DNA from: CAMCYM01 sp964405405 | GTDB taxonomy: Bacteria; Bacteroidota; Bacteroidia; Flavobacteriales_D; Sanyastnellaceae | Assembly: GCA_964405405.1 (NCBI GenBank) | Contig: CAYONT010000001.1 | Span: 62,001 to 126,000, forward strand | Length of the DNA stretch: 64,000 nucleotides | Direction: 5' to 3' | Shown here: positions 35,491 to 43,083 of the stretch, piece after piece | Layout of the letters: every line of letters begins with the position of its first letter | Numbering within the stretch: the first letter of the stretch is position 1 | Notes under the pieces: generated by a model | What the model was told of the DNA's origin: nothing | What the model saw: only the letters and a program-made list of their open reading frames with translations | Database searches by the model: none | Position numbers and translations under genes: made by a program

Positions 35491-36846
35491 TCAGACCACG
35501 CCCTGGTCGATCATCGCGTCTGCCACCTTGACGAAGCCAGCGATGTTCGCGCCTTGCACGTAATCGACCGTTCCATCCGGGCGCGTTCCGTACTGCACAC
35601 ATTGGGCGTGGATGCGCTTCATGATGTCGTGCAACCGGGTGTCTACCTCTTCCCGTGACCAGCTCAAGCGCAGGCTGTTCTGGGACATCTCCAATCCAGA
35701 GGTCGATACCCCCCCTGCATTCGACGCCTTGCCAGGAGCAAACATCACCCCCGCTTGGTGGAAGGCGTGAACGGCCTCCGGCGTGGACGGCATGTTCGCC
35801 CCCTCCGCCACGGCCATGCAACCGTTGGCAATCAACATCGCGGCGTCGTCGCCGTTCAACTCGTTCTGGGTGGCGCAGGGGAAAGCCAGTTCTGCCTTCT
35901 CGCCCCAAGGCGTCTTGCCCGCGTGGAAGGACGAGCCAGGGAATTGGGCCGTGTACTCCGAAATCCGCCCGCGGCGCACATTCTTGAGGTCCATGATCCA
36001 GGCCAACTTCGCCGCATCCAAGCCCGCTGGATCCAGGATGTACCCCGAGGAGTCACTCATCGTCAATACCTGGGCGCCCAGGTGGATGCACTTCTCGACC
36101 GCGTACTGGGCCACATTGCCAGAGCCGGACACCAACACCCGCTTTCCGGACAGGCTCTGCTGGCGCGTAGCGAGCATCTCTTGGGCGAAGTACACCGCGC
36201 CATAGCCCGTTGCTTCCGGGCGGATGAGCGAACCGCCCCACTTGATGCCTTTGCCCGTCAGGACCCCGGTGAACTCATTTCGAAGGCGCTTGTACTGGCC
36301 AAACATGTAACCAATCTCGCGTCCGCCCACCCCGATGTCTCCAGCTGGTACGTCGGTATCTGGGCCGATGTGGCGGGCGAGTTCCGTCATGAAACTCTGG
36401 CAGAACCGCATGACCTCGCCGTCCGACTTGCCCTTGGGGTCAAAGTCCGATCCGCCCTTTCCACCGCCCATGGGGAGGGTGGTCAGGGAGTTCTTGAAAA
36501 TCTGTTCAAAGCCCAGGAACTTCAGGATGCTCAGGTTGACCGAAGGGTGGAAGCGCAAGCCCCCCTTGTACGGTCCGATGGCGGAATTGTACTCCACCCG
36601 GTAGCCCCGGTTTACTTGGATCTGACCTGCGTCGTCGGTCCAGGGAACGCGGAAGATGATGGTGCGCTCCGGCTCCACGATGCGCTCGAGCACCCGGTGC
36701 TCCCGGTACTTGGGGTGGGCGTCGATGAACGGGATTACCGTTTCAGCGACCTCGCGGACAGCCTGGATGAATTCGGGCTCGTTGGGGTTTTGTGCCGAGA
36801 CACGCGCCATGAAGGCGTCGATGGCGGCCTGGTGGTTTTGGGACAT
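35491..36846 (-). CDS. gdhA: NADP-type glutamate dehydrogenase
   Basis: 451 aa. Glutamate-binding/catalytic block YKGGLRFHPSVNLSILKFLGFEQ and PMGGGKGGSDFDPKGKSD (catalytic Lys), then GDIGVGGREIGYMFGQYKR. The Rossmann domain carries VLVSGSGNVAQYAVEK. Size and sequence match the hexameric NADP-dependent class that assimilates ammonium. A perfect -7 box lies 25 nt upstream. Confidence 0.96.
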   Translation of the reverse strand: MSQNHQAAIDAFMARVSAQNPNEPEFIQAVREVAETVIPFIDAHPKYREHRVLERIVEPERTIIFRVPWTDDAGQIQVNRGYRVEYNSAIGPYKGGLRFHPSVNLSILKFLGFEQIFKNSLTTLPMGGGKGGSDFDPKGKSDGEVMRFCQSFMTELARHIGPDTDVPAGDIGVGGREIGYMFGQYKRLRNEFTGVLTGKGIKWGGSLIRPEATGYGAVYFAQEMLATRQQSLSGKRVLVSGSGNVAQYAVEKCIHLGAQVLTMSDSSGYILDPAGLDAAKLAWIMDLKNVRRGRISEYTAQFPGSSFHAGKTPWGEKAELAFPCATQNELNGDDAAMLIANGCMAVAEGANMPSTPEAVHAFHQAGVMFAPGKASNAGGVSTSGLEMSQNSLRLSWSREEVDTRLHDIMKRIHAQCVQYGTRPDGTVDYVQGANIAGFVKVADAMIDQGVV

Positions 36847-36871
36847 AACGTTCCTATTTACGTTTGGCGTG

Positions 36872-36879
36872 CAAAATTA
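36872..36879 (-). promoter_or_regulatory. -7 box for gdhA (TAATTTTG)
   Basis: Perfect TAnnTTTG on the minus strand in the 35-bp gap after the SDR gene, 25 nt before the gdhA ATG. Confidence 0.65.
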
Positions 36880-36881
36880 CT

Positions 36882-37706
36882 TCAAAGGCAGGCGGTGCGG
36901 CCCCCGTCCACGGGCAAATTGATGCCGTGGATGTAGGATGCTGCGGGCGAGGCGAGGAAGGCGATGGTTCGGCCGATTTCTTCTGGTTGGCCCACGCGCT
37001 TCAGGGGCACAGCACTGGCCATTTCGGCGTGAATCGCCTCGGTGCTCAGCCCGGTGGACTGGGATTTTGCCAGGATGATCTCTTGCAGCCGGCTGGTCTC
37101 CGTGGCGCCGGGCAAAACGTTGTTCACGGTGATGCCATGGACGCCGACCTCATTCGCAAGGGACTTTGCCCAGTTCGCGACTGCCCCGCGGATGGTGTTG
37201 CTCACTCCGAGCCCGTGCAGCGGCTGCTTCACGGAGGTGCTGATCACGTTGATGATGCGCCCGTAGCCAGCCGCTTGCATGCCGGGGAGCACCGCTTGGA
37301 CCAGCAGGTGGTTGCAGACCAAATGCTGGTCAAAGGTGTTCCGGAAGGCATCGGGGGTGGCCGCCGTGAGGGGGCCGCCCGCTGGGCCGCCGGTGTTGTT
37401 GACCAGGATGAGGATGGGGGATTCGGCGGTCAGGGTGGCGGCGGCTTCGGCGACTTGGTCCGGTTGGGAGAAGTCGGCGGCGGCCCATCGGTGGCCGGTG
37501 CCGGGCAGGGTGCCCAGCGCGGCCTCGAGCCGCGCGGCATCCCGTGCCAACAGAATCACCTTGGCGCCCAGCGCGGCGAGGTGCTGCGCGGCGGCCAGCC
37601 CGATTCCTTGGGAGCCCCCGCCCACCAGGGCGGTTTTCCCGGTGAGGTCCATGGGCATCCAGTGCGAGCCCAGGGCCCCCGGGGCAGGAGGTGGAGCGAA
37701 GTCCAT
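36882..37706 (-). CDS. SDR-family oxidoreductase with altered catalytic motif
   Basis: 274 aa Rossmann protein. Cofactor loop GGGSQGIGLAAA, NNTGGPAGG (NNAG-like) and the C-terminal AASYIHGINLPVDGG are SDR. The Tyr-x3-Lys position reads SNTIR (in GLGVSNTIRGAVANW), so the usual Tyr and Lys are Ser and Arg. The start at 37706 is supported by a box 4 nt upstream; inner Met codons at residues 17 and 19 are alternatives. Reductase activity is therefore doubtful or uses a different acid-base group. Confidence 0.85.
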   Translation of the reverse strand: MDFAPPPAPGALGSHWMPMDLTGKTALVGGGSQGIGLAAAQHLAALGAKVILLARDAARLEAALGTLPGTGHRWAAADFSQPDQVAEAAATLTAESPILILVNNTGGPAGGPLTAATPDAFRNTFDQHLVCNHLLVQAVLPGMQAAGYGRIINVISTSVKQPLHGLGVSNTIRGAVANWAKSLANEVGVHGITVNNVLPGATETSRLQEIILAKSQSTGLSTEAIHAEMASAVPLKRVGQPEEIGRTIAFLASPAASYIHGINLPVDGGRTACL

Positions 37707-37710
37707 GGCG

Positions 37711-37742
37711 CGAAGTTACTGCGAACGGCCGGGTTATCTTCG
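37711..37742. promoter_or_regulatory. back-to-back -7-like boxes for SDR (-) and mce (+)
   Basis: Minus TAACTTCG (37718-37711) then CGCC and ATG. Plus TATCTTCG (37735-37742) then CGGC and ATG. Both are 7/8 matches to TAnnTTTG with the same T-to-C change and both end exactly 4 nt before the start codon. Confidence 0.55.
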
Positions 37743-37746
37743 CGGC

Positions 37747-38151
37747 ATGAAGCACTTGGAACACGTGGGCATCGCCGTGTCGGACTTGGCCGGGGCGGAA
37801 CGGATTTTCACCGATTTGTTGGGGACAGGACCGTACAAGCGGGAGGATGTCCTGGACGAAGGGGTGCGTACGTCCTTTTTTCAAGCCGGTGGGACCAAGG
37901 TGGAGCTGTTGGGGGCTTTGACGCCAGACGGTCCCATTGCTCGGCACCTGGAGAAACGGGGGCCTGGGTTGCACCATTTGGCCTTCGCAGTGGACGACAT
38001 GGAAGGGGAACTGGCCCGGCTGGAAGGGCTCGGTTACGTTCGCATCAGTGGTCCCAAGCCGGGTGCGGACGGAAAGGTCATCGCGTTTTTGCACCCCGGG
38101 GGGACCGGGAAGGTGCTGGTGGAGTTGTGCGCGGAGGGGACGCCGGGTTGA
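37747..38151 (+). CDS. mce: methylmalonyl-CoA epimerase
   Basis: 134 aa vicinal-oxygen-chelate protein. MKHLEHVGIAVSDL (metal His), VELLGALTPDGPIARHLEKRGPGLHHLAF (second His) and VLVELC (Glu ligand) follow the family pattern. It interconverts (R)- and (S)-methylmalonyl-CoA in propionate or succinate metabolism, upstream of the B12-dependent mutase. It ends 6 bp before the N gap; the frame is complete. Confidence 0.94.
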   Translation: MKHLEHVGIAVSDLAGAERIFTDLLGTGPYKREDVLDEGVRTSFFQAGGTKVELLGALTPDGPIARHLEKRGPGLHHLAFAVDDMEGELARLEGLGYVRISGPKPGADGKVIAFLHPGGTGKVLVELCAEGTPG

Positions 38152-38157
38152 CGGCGG

Positions 38158-38257
38158 NNNNNNNNNNNNNNNNNNNNNNNNNNNNNNNNNNNNNNNNNNN
38201 NNNNNNNNNNNNNNNNNNNNNNNNNNNNNNNNNNNNNNNNNNNNNNNNNNNNNNNNN
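38158..38257. other. scaffold gap (100 N)
   Basis: Exactly 100 N, the conventional placeholder for a gap of unknown size. The heptamer GACGGCG occurs on both sides (38150-38156 and 38258-38264). Genes may be missing here. Confidence 0.99.
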
Positions 38258-38265
38258 GACGGCGA

Positions 38266-38287
38266 GGGGAGGGGAGGGGTTAGCGGG
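38266..38287 (+). other. G-quadruplex-forming motif at the gap edge
   Basis: Runs GGGG, GGGG, GGGG and GGG separated by A, A and TTAGC, beginning 9 bases past the gap. It overlaps the last codons of the minus-strand barrel gene. Confidence 0.75.
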
Positions 38288-39155
38288 AACCGTACCGCTT
38301 GCGCATCTTGGGGTCGAAGAGGTCCCGGCCGGGTTGCTTGGGGTCGGGTGGGCCGCTGCAGTCGATTTCGGGGCGGGCGCGCTGCCGGTCCCATTGGAGC
38401 AGGAGGCCCCAGGGTCGGTACCCTTGTTGCAGGAGGTCAACGCGTCCGCCGCCGGCGCGGGAGGCGGGGGACAGTTGGAGCAGATCCGCCTCGAGGGTGA
38501 GACGGAGGAAACCACCCTTGGGCAGGGCGTAGCCGATGCCTGCGGCAGCCTCCAGCGCGAGGCGCAGCGGGGGACCGGGTTCGGGGTGCCCGAAGAGCGA
38601 ATCCGGCCCGGCGGGGGATTCCTCGCGGAGCCACCAGCCGTCCGCTCCCACCCCCAGCATGCCGTCCAGGAAAAAATCCCGTCCCAGCGGGATCGAACGC
38701 AGTCCCTGCAGCCCCGCTGAGACCACCAGATGCTGCGCATCCCCCGTGAGGACCACCGGTTCTGCGCCCGGTGGCATGCCCTGCAGCACCCCCTCAAACC
38801 GCTCCGTTGCCCGCCGGTATCCCACCCCTGCCCGGACCTGCCATCGGTCGATGAGCACCGGGGTGGGCAGGGCGTGCCAGCGCGCCACCGTGCCACCCAC
38901 CCCCAGCGGTCCTGCCATCCCCCAGTCGCCACGGTGCAACGTATCGCCATTCCGCACCCATTGCCCTTCGCGCTGCGCAGGTTCCGGATGCAATGCCAGC
39001 AGTCCTGCCCCGAAACCCCAGCCCGTTGGGGCCCAAACCTGCTCGCTGCTGCTGTAGAGGGGCTGGGTTTGGCCTGTCACCCCACCCAACACGAGCAGCC
39101 CAGCCACCAACGAACCCCAGCGGACCCAACCCGGGCGCACCGTTTTCTTCCGCAT
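38280..39155 (-). CDS. outer-membrane/exported protein of unknown function
   Basis: 291 aa with a signal peptide (WGSLVAGLLVLGGVTGQTQP). Repeated Gly/aromatic beta stretches (GWGFGAGLLALH, WQVRAGVGYRR, LDGMLGVGADGWW, LALEAAAGIGYAL, FLRLTLEADLLQL) suggest a small barrel or beta sandwich in the envelope. The C-terminus is polar and basic (KMRKRYGSR) rather than ending in Phe, so barrel assembly is uncertain. It follows the monooxygenase gene by 3 bp and is likely co-transcribed with it. Confidence 0.7.
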   Translation of the reverse strand: MRKKTVRPGWVRWGSLVAGLLVLGGVTGQTQPLYSSSEQVWAPTGWGFGAGLLALHPEPAQREGQWVRNGDTLHRGDWGMAGPLGVGGTVARWHALPTPVLIDRWQVRAGVGYRRATERFEGVLQGMPPGAEPVVLTGDAQHLVVSAGLQGLRSIPLGRDFFLDGMLGVGADGWWLREESPAGPDSLFGHPEPGPPLRLALEAAAGIGYALPKGGFLRLTLEADLLQLSPASRAGGGRVDLLQQGYRPWGLLLQWDRQRARPEIDCSGPPDPKQPGRDLFDPKMRKRYGSR

Positions 39156-39158
39156 GCC

Positions 39159-40571
39159 TCAGGCGATGTGCTCAGTCCGTCGGGCCCGCAACAATGCCAT
39201 GGCCGCATCGGTCACCTCGGGATTTTGCCAAACCGTCCCAATGTCCGGCCTGTCCATCACCTCCGCCATGATGGCATCCTGCCGTTTCCCGGCAGCCAGG
39301 GCCTCGTGGTAGGGCGTGTGGCTGAAGGTGACCTGCGTGTAGAGCGGCACCCATTCCCCGGGATGTCGCGTGGCCAGCAGCGATTCGATTCGCTTTTGAA
39401 GCAGGAAGCGGGCGTCACCGGTCCGGTCCCGCATCTCCACGTAATTGCGCAAGGCCAAATCCAAAATGGCATCGCCCGCCGGCTTCCGCAACGCTGTGTA
39501 CTGTTCTAACAACCCGCCCCAATCGGGCGATTTGCCGGCCTCGTCTATCAACTGCGACAGCACCGTGCAGTCCTCGAATCCGCAGTTCATGCCTTGGCCG
39601 TAGAAGGGGACAATGGCGTGGGCTGCGTCGCCCATGAGCACCACCCGGTCCCCCCGGTGCCATGGATGGCACTGGACCATGACCAGCGATGAAGTCGGAT
39701 GGCGCGCCCACTCGCTCTCGAAATCGGGGAAGTGCGGCAATACATCGGGGAACTGCTCGGCAAAAAACCGATGGGCCGCAGCAGGGTCCTGGAGGGCATC
39801 CAGGCCTTGGGCCCCCGCGAACGGGGCAAACAGGGTGCAGGTGAAGGTGCCATCGGGATTGGGGAGGGCCATGAGCATGAAACCGCCCCGCGGCCAAATG
39901 TGCAGCGCATCCGCCCGCATCCGGAACCCACCGTCTTCAGCGGGTGACATCTCCAACTCCCGGTAACCGTGCTCGAGGTACTGCTGCGAAAAATCGAAGC
40001 GGTCGGTGCGCTGCATCCGCTCCCGGACGGCGCTGAAGGCTCCGTCCGTGCCGAATACCCGATCGAAGGCCCCCTCCACCCGGTCGCCCCCCGGTTCGCG
40101 GAATGTCACCTGGGCTCCGTTGGCATCCCACTTCAACCCGTCACACGCATGCCCGAAGTGCACCTTCACCCCGCCTTGGGCCTCCGCGGCCTCCACCAAG
40201 AGGCGGTTGAGTCGTGCTCGGCTCACAGAGTAGATGCACTGCGGATCTCCCCAGCGTCCGGGTGCCCCTGGCAATCCGTAGGGTTGAAACGTTTCCACCC
40301 CCTCGATGCTGTGCATGAGCCGCCCCACGATGGGCAGGGCGATTTCTCGAACCTGTTCCGCCATCCCTGCCCGCTCCAGTGCCCGCCAACCCCGCTCGCT
40401 CAAGGCGAGGTTGATGCTGCGCCCTCCCGGTACCGCCCCCTTCCTCGGGTCGGGTCTGCGCTCAAAGACTTCGACCACGTGCCCCCGCTGGGCCAACATC
40501 AGCGCCCAAAGACTCCCGACGAGCCCGGCACCCACCACGGCCATTCTTTCCGATTGCGTTCCTGCTTCCAT
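39159..40571 (-). CDS. kmo: FAD monooxygenase, kynurenine 3-monooxygenase-like
   Basis: 470 aa. FAD loop VVGAGLVGSLWALMLA, kynurenine-hydroxylase signature RSINLALSERGW, the GD motif LMGDAAHAIVPFYGQGMNCGFEDC and a hydrophobic middle are those of Kmo (NADPH- and O2-dependent ring hydroxylation of kynurenine). No kynureninase or tryptophan dioxygenase is nearby. The start ATG 40571 (MEAGTQSERM) lies 5 nt after a -7-like box; an in-frame start at 40595 would overlap metB and precede the box. Confidence 0.9.
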   Translation of the reverse strand: MEAGTQSERMAVVGAGLVGSLWALMLAQRGHVVEVFERRPDPRKGAVPGGRSINLALSERGWRALERAGMAEQVREIALPIVGRLMHSIEGVETFQPYGLPGAPGRWGDPQCIYSVSRARLNRLLVEAAEAQGGVKVHFGHACDGLKWDANGAQVTFREPGGDRVEGAFDRVFGTDGAFSAVRERMQRTDRFDFSQQYLEHGYRELEMSPAEDGGFRMRADALHIWPRGGFMLMALPNPDGTFTCTLFAPFAGAQGLDALQDPAAAHRFFAEQFPDVLPHFPDFESEWARHPTSSLVMVQCHPWHRGDRVVLMGDAAHAIVPFYGQGMNCGFEDCTVLSQLIDEAGKSPDWGGLLEQYTALRKPAGDAILDLALRNYVEMRDRTGDARFLLQKRIESLLATRHPGEWVPLYTQVTFSHTPYHEALAAGKRQDAIMAEVMDRPDIGTVWQNPEVTDAAMALLRARRTEHIA

Positions 40572-40576
40572 GGCCC

Positions 40577-40584
40577 CGAAGATA
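40577..40584 (-). promoter_or_regulatory. -7-like box 5 nt before kmo (TATCTTCG)
   Basis: 7/8 match to TAnnTTTG in the 20-bp gap between the metB stop and the kmo ATG. Confidence 0.5.
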
Positions 40585-40591
40585 GGCAGCC

Positions 40592-41761
40592 TCAATCCCG
40601 CAAGCCCTGGAATGCCTGCTCCAGGTCGGCAACCAGGTCCTCGGCTTCTTCCACCCCGACCGAAAGCCGAATGAACCCATCGGAAATCCCCAACTCCAGC
40701 CGGATCGCTGCCGGTACGCTGGCATGCGTCATCGCTGCAGGGTGCTCGATGAGCGACTCCACCCCTCCCAACGATTCTGCGAGGGCAAAGATGTGCGTCG
40801 AGGCGACGAACTTTCGGGCCTGCTCCAAATCTTGGCTCGCCAGCTCGAATGCGACCATGGCCCCGAAGTCATCCATTTGGCTTGCAGCAATGGCGTGACC
40901 CGGATGGTCTTCAAAACCAGGCCAATAGACCTTTCCCACCTGCGGATGTTCGCGCAGGAAATGGGCGATGCGCCGCGCGTTTGCACAAGCCCGTTCCACC
41001 CGGAGGTGCAAGGTCTTGAGCCCGCGCAGCACCAGGAAGGAATCGAAGGGCTGGGCGATGGCGCCGCAGTTGTTTTGGATGGTGCGGAGCTGGCTGTCGA
41101 TCTCGGCATCCCGGGTGATGAGCGCGCCCATGACCACGTCGCTGTGACCGCCCAGGTATTTCGTGACGCTGTGCATCACGATGTCCGCACCCAACTCCAG
41201 TGGGCGCTGCAGCATGGGGGACGCGAAGGTGTTGTCTACGGCGAGCCAGATGCCGCGGGCACGCGCAATCGCTGCTACCGCTGCAATGTCGGTGATTTGG
41301 AGCATCGGATTGGTCGGCGTCTCCAGCCAAATCAGGCGGGTCCGATCGTTCACGGCGGCTTCCACCTGTGCGGGATCTTGGGTGTCCACGAAATGGAAGA
41401 CGATGCCCATCGGCGCGGTGTTGACCCGGAAGAGCCGGGCCGTTCCGCCATATAGATCTTGACCCGCAATCACCTCGTCACCCGGCCGCAGCGTCTTCAG
41501 GACGGTGTCGATGGCCGCCAGCCCTGAGGCAAACGCCAGCCCAAACTTCCCGTTCTCCAATTCCGCCAAGGCCGCTTCCAACACCGCCCGCGTGGGGTTG
41601 TGGCTGCGGCTGTACTCCCAGCCCTTGTGCACTCCCACCGCTTCCTGAACATACGTGGAAGTCTGGAAGATGGGCGTCATGATGGCCCCCGTGGAGGGGT
41701 CGGGCGTGACTCCGGCATGCACGGCGAGCGTGCCCTTGCCTGGGCGATGGTTGGTTTTCAT
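40592..41761 (-). CDS. Cys/Met metabolism PLP enzyme (cystathionine gamma-synthase/lyase type)
   Basis: 389 aa. N-terminal PIFQTSTYVQEAVG, substrate-site YSRSHNPTR, NPMLQ, VDNTFASP and the PLP Lys in HSVTKYLGGHSDVVMG identify the gamma-family of Cys/Met enzymes. It could be cystathionine gamma-synthase (MetB), gamma-lyase or beta-lyase; sequence alone does not settle this. The upstream open frame reaching 43012 is out-of-frame sequence of the neighbouring membrane protein, not a fusion. The start at 41761 lies 6 nt after a perfect -7 box. Confidence 0.92.
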   Translation of the reverse strand: MKTNHRPGKGTLAVHAGVTPDPSTGAIMTPIFQTSTYVQEAVGVHKGWEYSRSHNPTRAVLEAALAELENGKFGLAFASGLAAIDTVLKTLRPGDEVIAGQDLYGGTARLFRVNTAPMGIVFHFVDTQDPAQVEAAVNDRTRLIWLETPTNPMLQITDIAAVAAIARARGIWLAVDNTFASPMLQRPLELGADIVMHSVTKYLGGHSDVVMGALITRDAEIDSQLRTIQNNCGAIAQPFDSFLVLRGLKTLHLRVERACANARRIAHFLREHPQVGKVYWPGFEDHPGHAIAASQMDDFGAMVAFELASQDLEQARKFVASTHIFALAESLGGVESLIEHPAAMTHASVPAAIRLELGISDGFIRLSVGVEEAEDLVADLEQAFQGLRD

Positions 41762-41767
41762 GAAGGC

Positions 41768-41775
41768 CAAATTTA
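41768..41775 (-). promoter_or_regulatory. -7 box sharing the upstream stop codon (TAAATTTG)
   Basis: Perfect TAnnTTTG whose first three bases are the TAA stop (41775-41773) of the LPG_synthase_TM gene. It is followed by GCCTTC and the ATG at 41761. Confidence 0.7.
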
Positions 41776-43038
41776 CACCGCGGCTTCCTTCGGTCCACGG
41801 TGCCGCTTCCGGCGCCCTGCGCCCCGCGCAGTCCGCCCCAGCCAACCAGGCAATACCAGCGCCCCAGCGAAGAGGTACGGGAAGTAGGTGACGCCCCGCC
41901 AGATGACGGCGACCAGCGCGAGGTAGCCCAATCCCGTGAGGTCTCCGATGAAGGCGGGCAGCAGGATTTCGGCGATGCCGGTCGACCCCGGTGTGGGGCT
42001 GATGAGCAGAATCACCCACATCACCAACTGACGCGCCAGGACCGCGGCATGGGGCACGGTGTTGTAAAAAAAGAGAAGAACGAAGTTGAGTGTGAGAAAC
42101 CGTGCAATCCAGGCGAGGCTGGTGGCTCCGAAGGCACTGGCCCAAAAACGCCATCCACTCCGGCGAAACGCCTGCGACGCGGTGACCAAATCGGCCGACC
42201 ACCGAACGGCCGCTCCCTGCCAGCGCCGCAACCCGGGCAATCGAAACAGTTTGAGCACGGCATTCCCGATGCCGACGGGTGCCACCAGCACCCCGAGCAA
42301 AATGAGGGTGGTCAGCACCACGATGACGGCCAGTCCCACCCCAAACAGCACAGGCAGGGAGGCCGACCCCCAACCCGGTAAGGTGGTCTCCGTGGGAAAA
42401 AACGCGCCGCCGGACGCCAGCACGCCGATGGCCACCAGCGGCACCGCCAAGATGTAAAACAGCTCGTCCATCAACGCCGTGACGAAGACGGTCGCGGCGC
42501 TTCGACCCACCGGCATCCCCTCCCGATTGAGAATCAGGATGGCCACCGCGCTCCCCCCCACCACGCTCGGCGTCAAGGCCGAAGCAAACTCCCACAGGAC
42601 GATGCTGTCGAAGCACTGCCGCCAACGCATCGACCCCAGCGACAGAATCCGCAGTCGCAGCATGTACGCCGCGTCGCGCAGCAGGACCAACAGCACGACC
42701 CCGACCAAGGCCCAGCTCGCCCGTGGGGTCCAAACAAAGGCCCCCAACAGCTCCTTCGTTGTGGAGGTCTCCCCCGTCGCTGGGTCGGTGATGGTTTGGC
42801 CCAACTGCTGTGAAAAAAGCCACAAGGCGGCCCCCAAACCCAACAGAACCGGGATGGCCATCCGGCGCGCGGACAGGGCCCGGCCGATGCGTTGGGCGGT
42901 CTCGGCGCTCCGTTGGGCCGCCCGGTACCATGGGGCGTGGTGCTTCGCTGGGACGGGCCGGTTCTTCCGGGGGATGGCCAGCCGCACTGGGTTCCGGAGC
43001 GGCCTGAGCCAAAGTCGGTTTTTGTTGAACCAGGCCAT
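41773..43038 (-). CDS. LPG_synthase_TM-like polytopic membrane protein (421 aa)
   Basis: About eight hydrophobic helices. The pattern FASALTPSVVGGSAVAILILNREG, FVTALMDELFYILAVPLVAIG and LVMWVILLISPTPGSTGIAEILLPAF matches the lysylphosphatidylglycerol synthase transmembrane family (UPF0104), which includes flippase-like proteins without a synthase domain. No aminoacyltransferase domain is attached. Role (lipid flipping or envelope) inferred only. A shorter paralogue lies at 45128. Start 43038 is 5 nt after a TAACTTCG box. Confidence 0.85.
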   Translation of the reverse strand: MAWFNKNRLWLRPLRNPVRLAIPRKNRPVPAKHHAPWYRAAQRSAETAQRIGRALSARRMAIPVLLGLGAALWLFSQQLGQTITDPATGETSTTKELLGAFVWTPRASWALVGVVLLVLLRDAAYMLRLRILSLGSMRWRQCFDSIVLWEFASALTPSVVGGSAVAILILNREGMPVGRSAATVFVTALMDELFYILAVPLVAIGVLASGGAFFPTETTLPGWGSASLPVLFGVGLAVIVVLTTLILLGVLVAPVGIGNAVLKLFRLPGLRRWQGAAVRWSADLVTASQAFRRSGWRFWASAFGATSLAWIARFLTLNFVLLFFYNTVPHAAVLARQLVMWVILLISPTPGSTGIAEILLPAFIGDLTGLGYLALVAVIWRGVTYFPYLFAGALVLPGWLGRTARGAGRRKRHRGPKEAAV

Positions 43039-43043
43039 CGGCC

Positions 43044-43051
43044 CGAAGTTA
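43044..43051 (-). promoter_or_regulatory. -7-like box 5 nt before the 43038 start (TAACTTCG)
   Basis: 7/8 match to TAnnTTTG in the 45-bp gap after the radical SAM gene, followed by GGCCG and ATG. Confidence 0.5.
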
Positions 43052-43083
43052 GGGGGAGTTGCCGGATTTCGGCAGGGTTCCGG

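Noticed and set aside
36864..38720. 618-codon plus-strand frame crossing the N gap
   Set aside because: Includes the 100 unknown bases and reads through the complement of the SDR gene; an artefact.
41762..43012. N-terminal extension that would fuse the PLP enzyme to a 400-aa upstream domain
   Set aside because: The extension is the out-of-frame reading of the LPG_synthase_TM gene, and a perfect -7 box precedes the PLP enzyme's own ATG.
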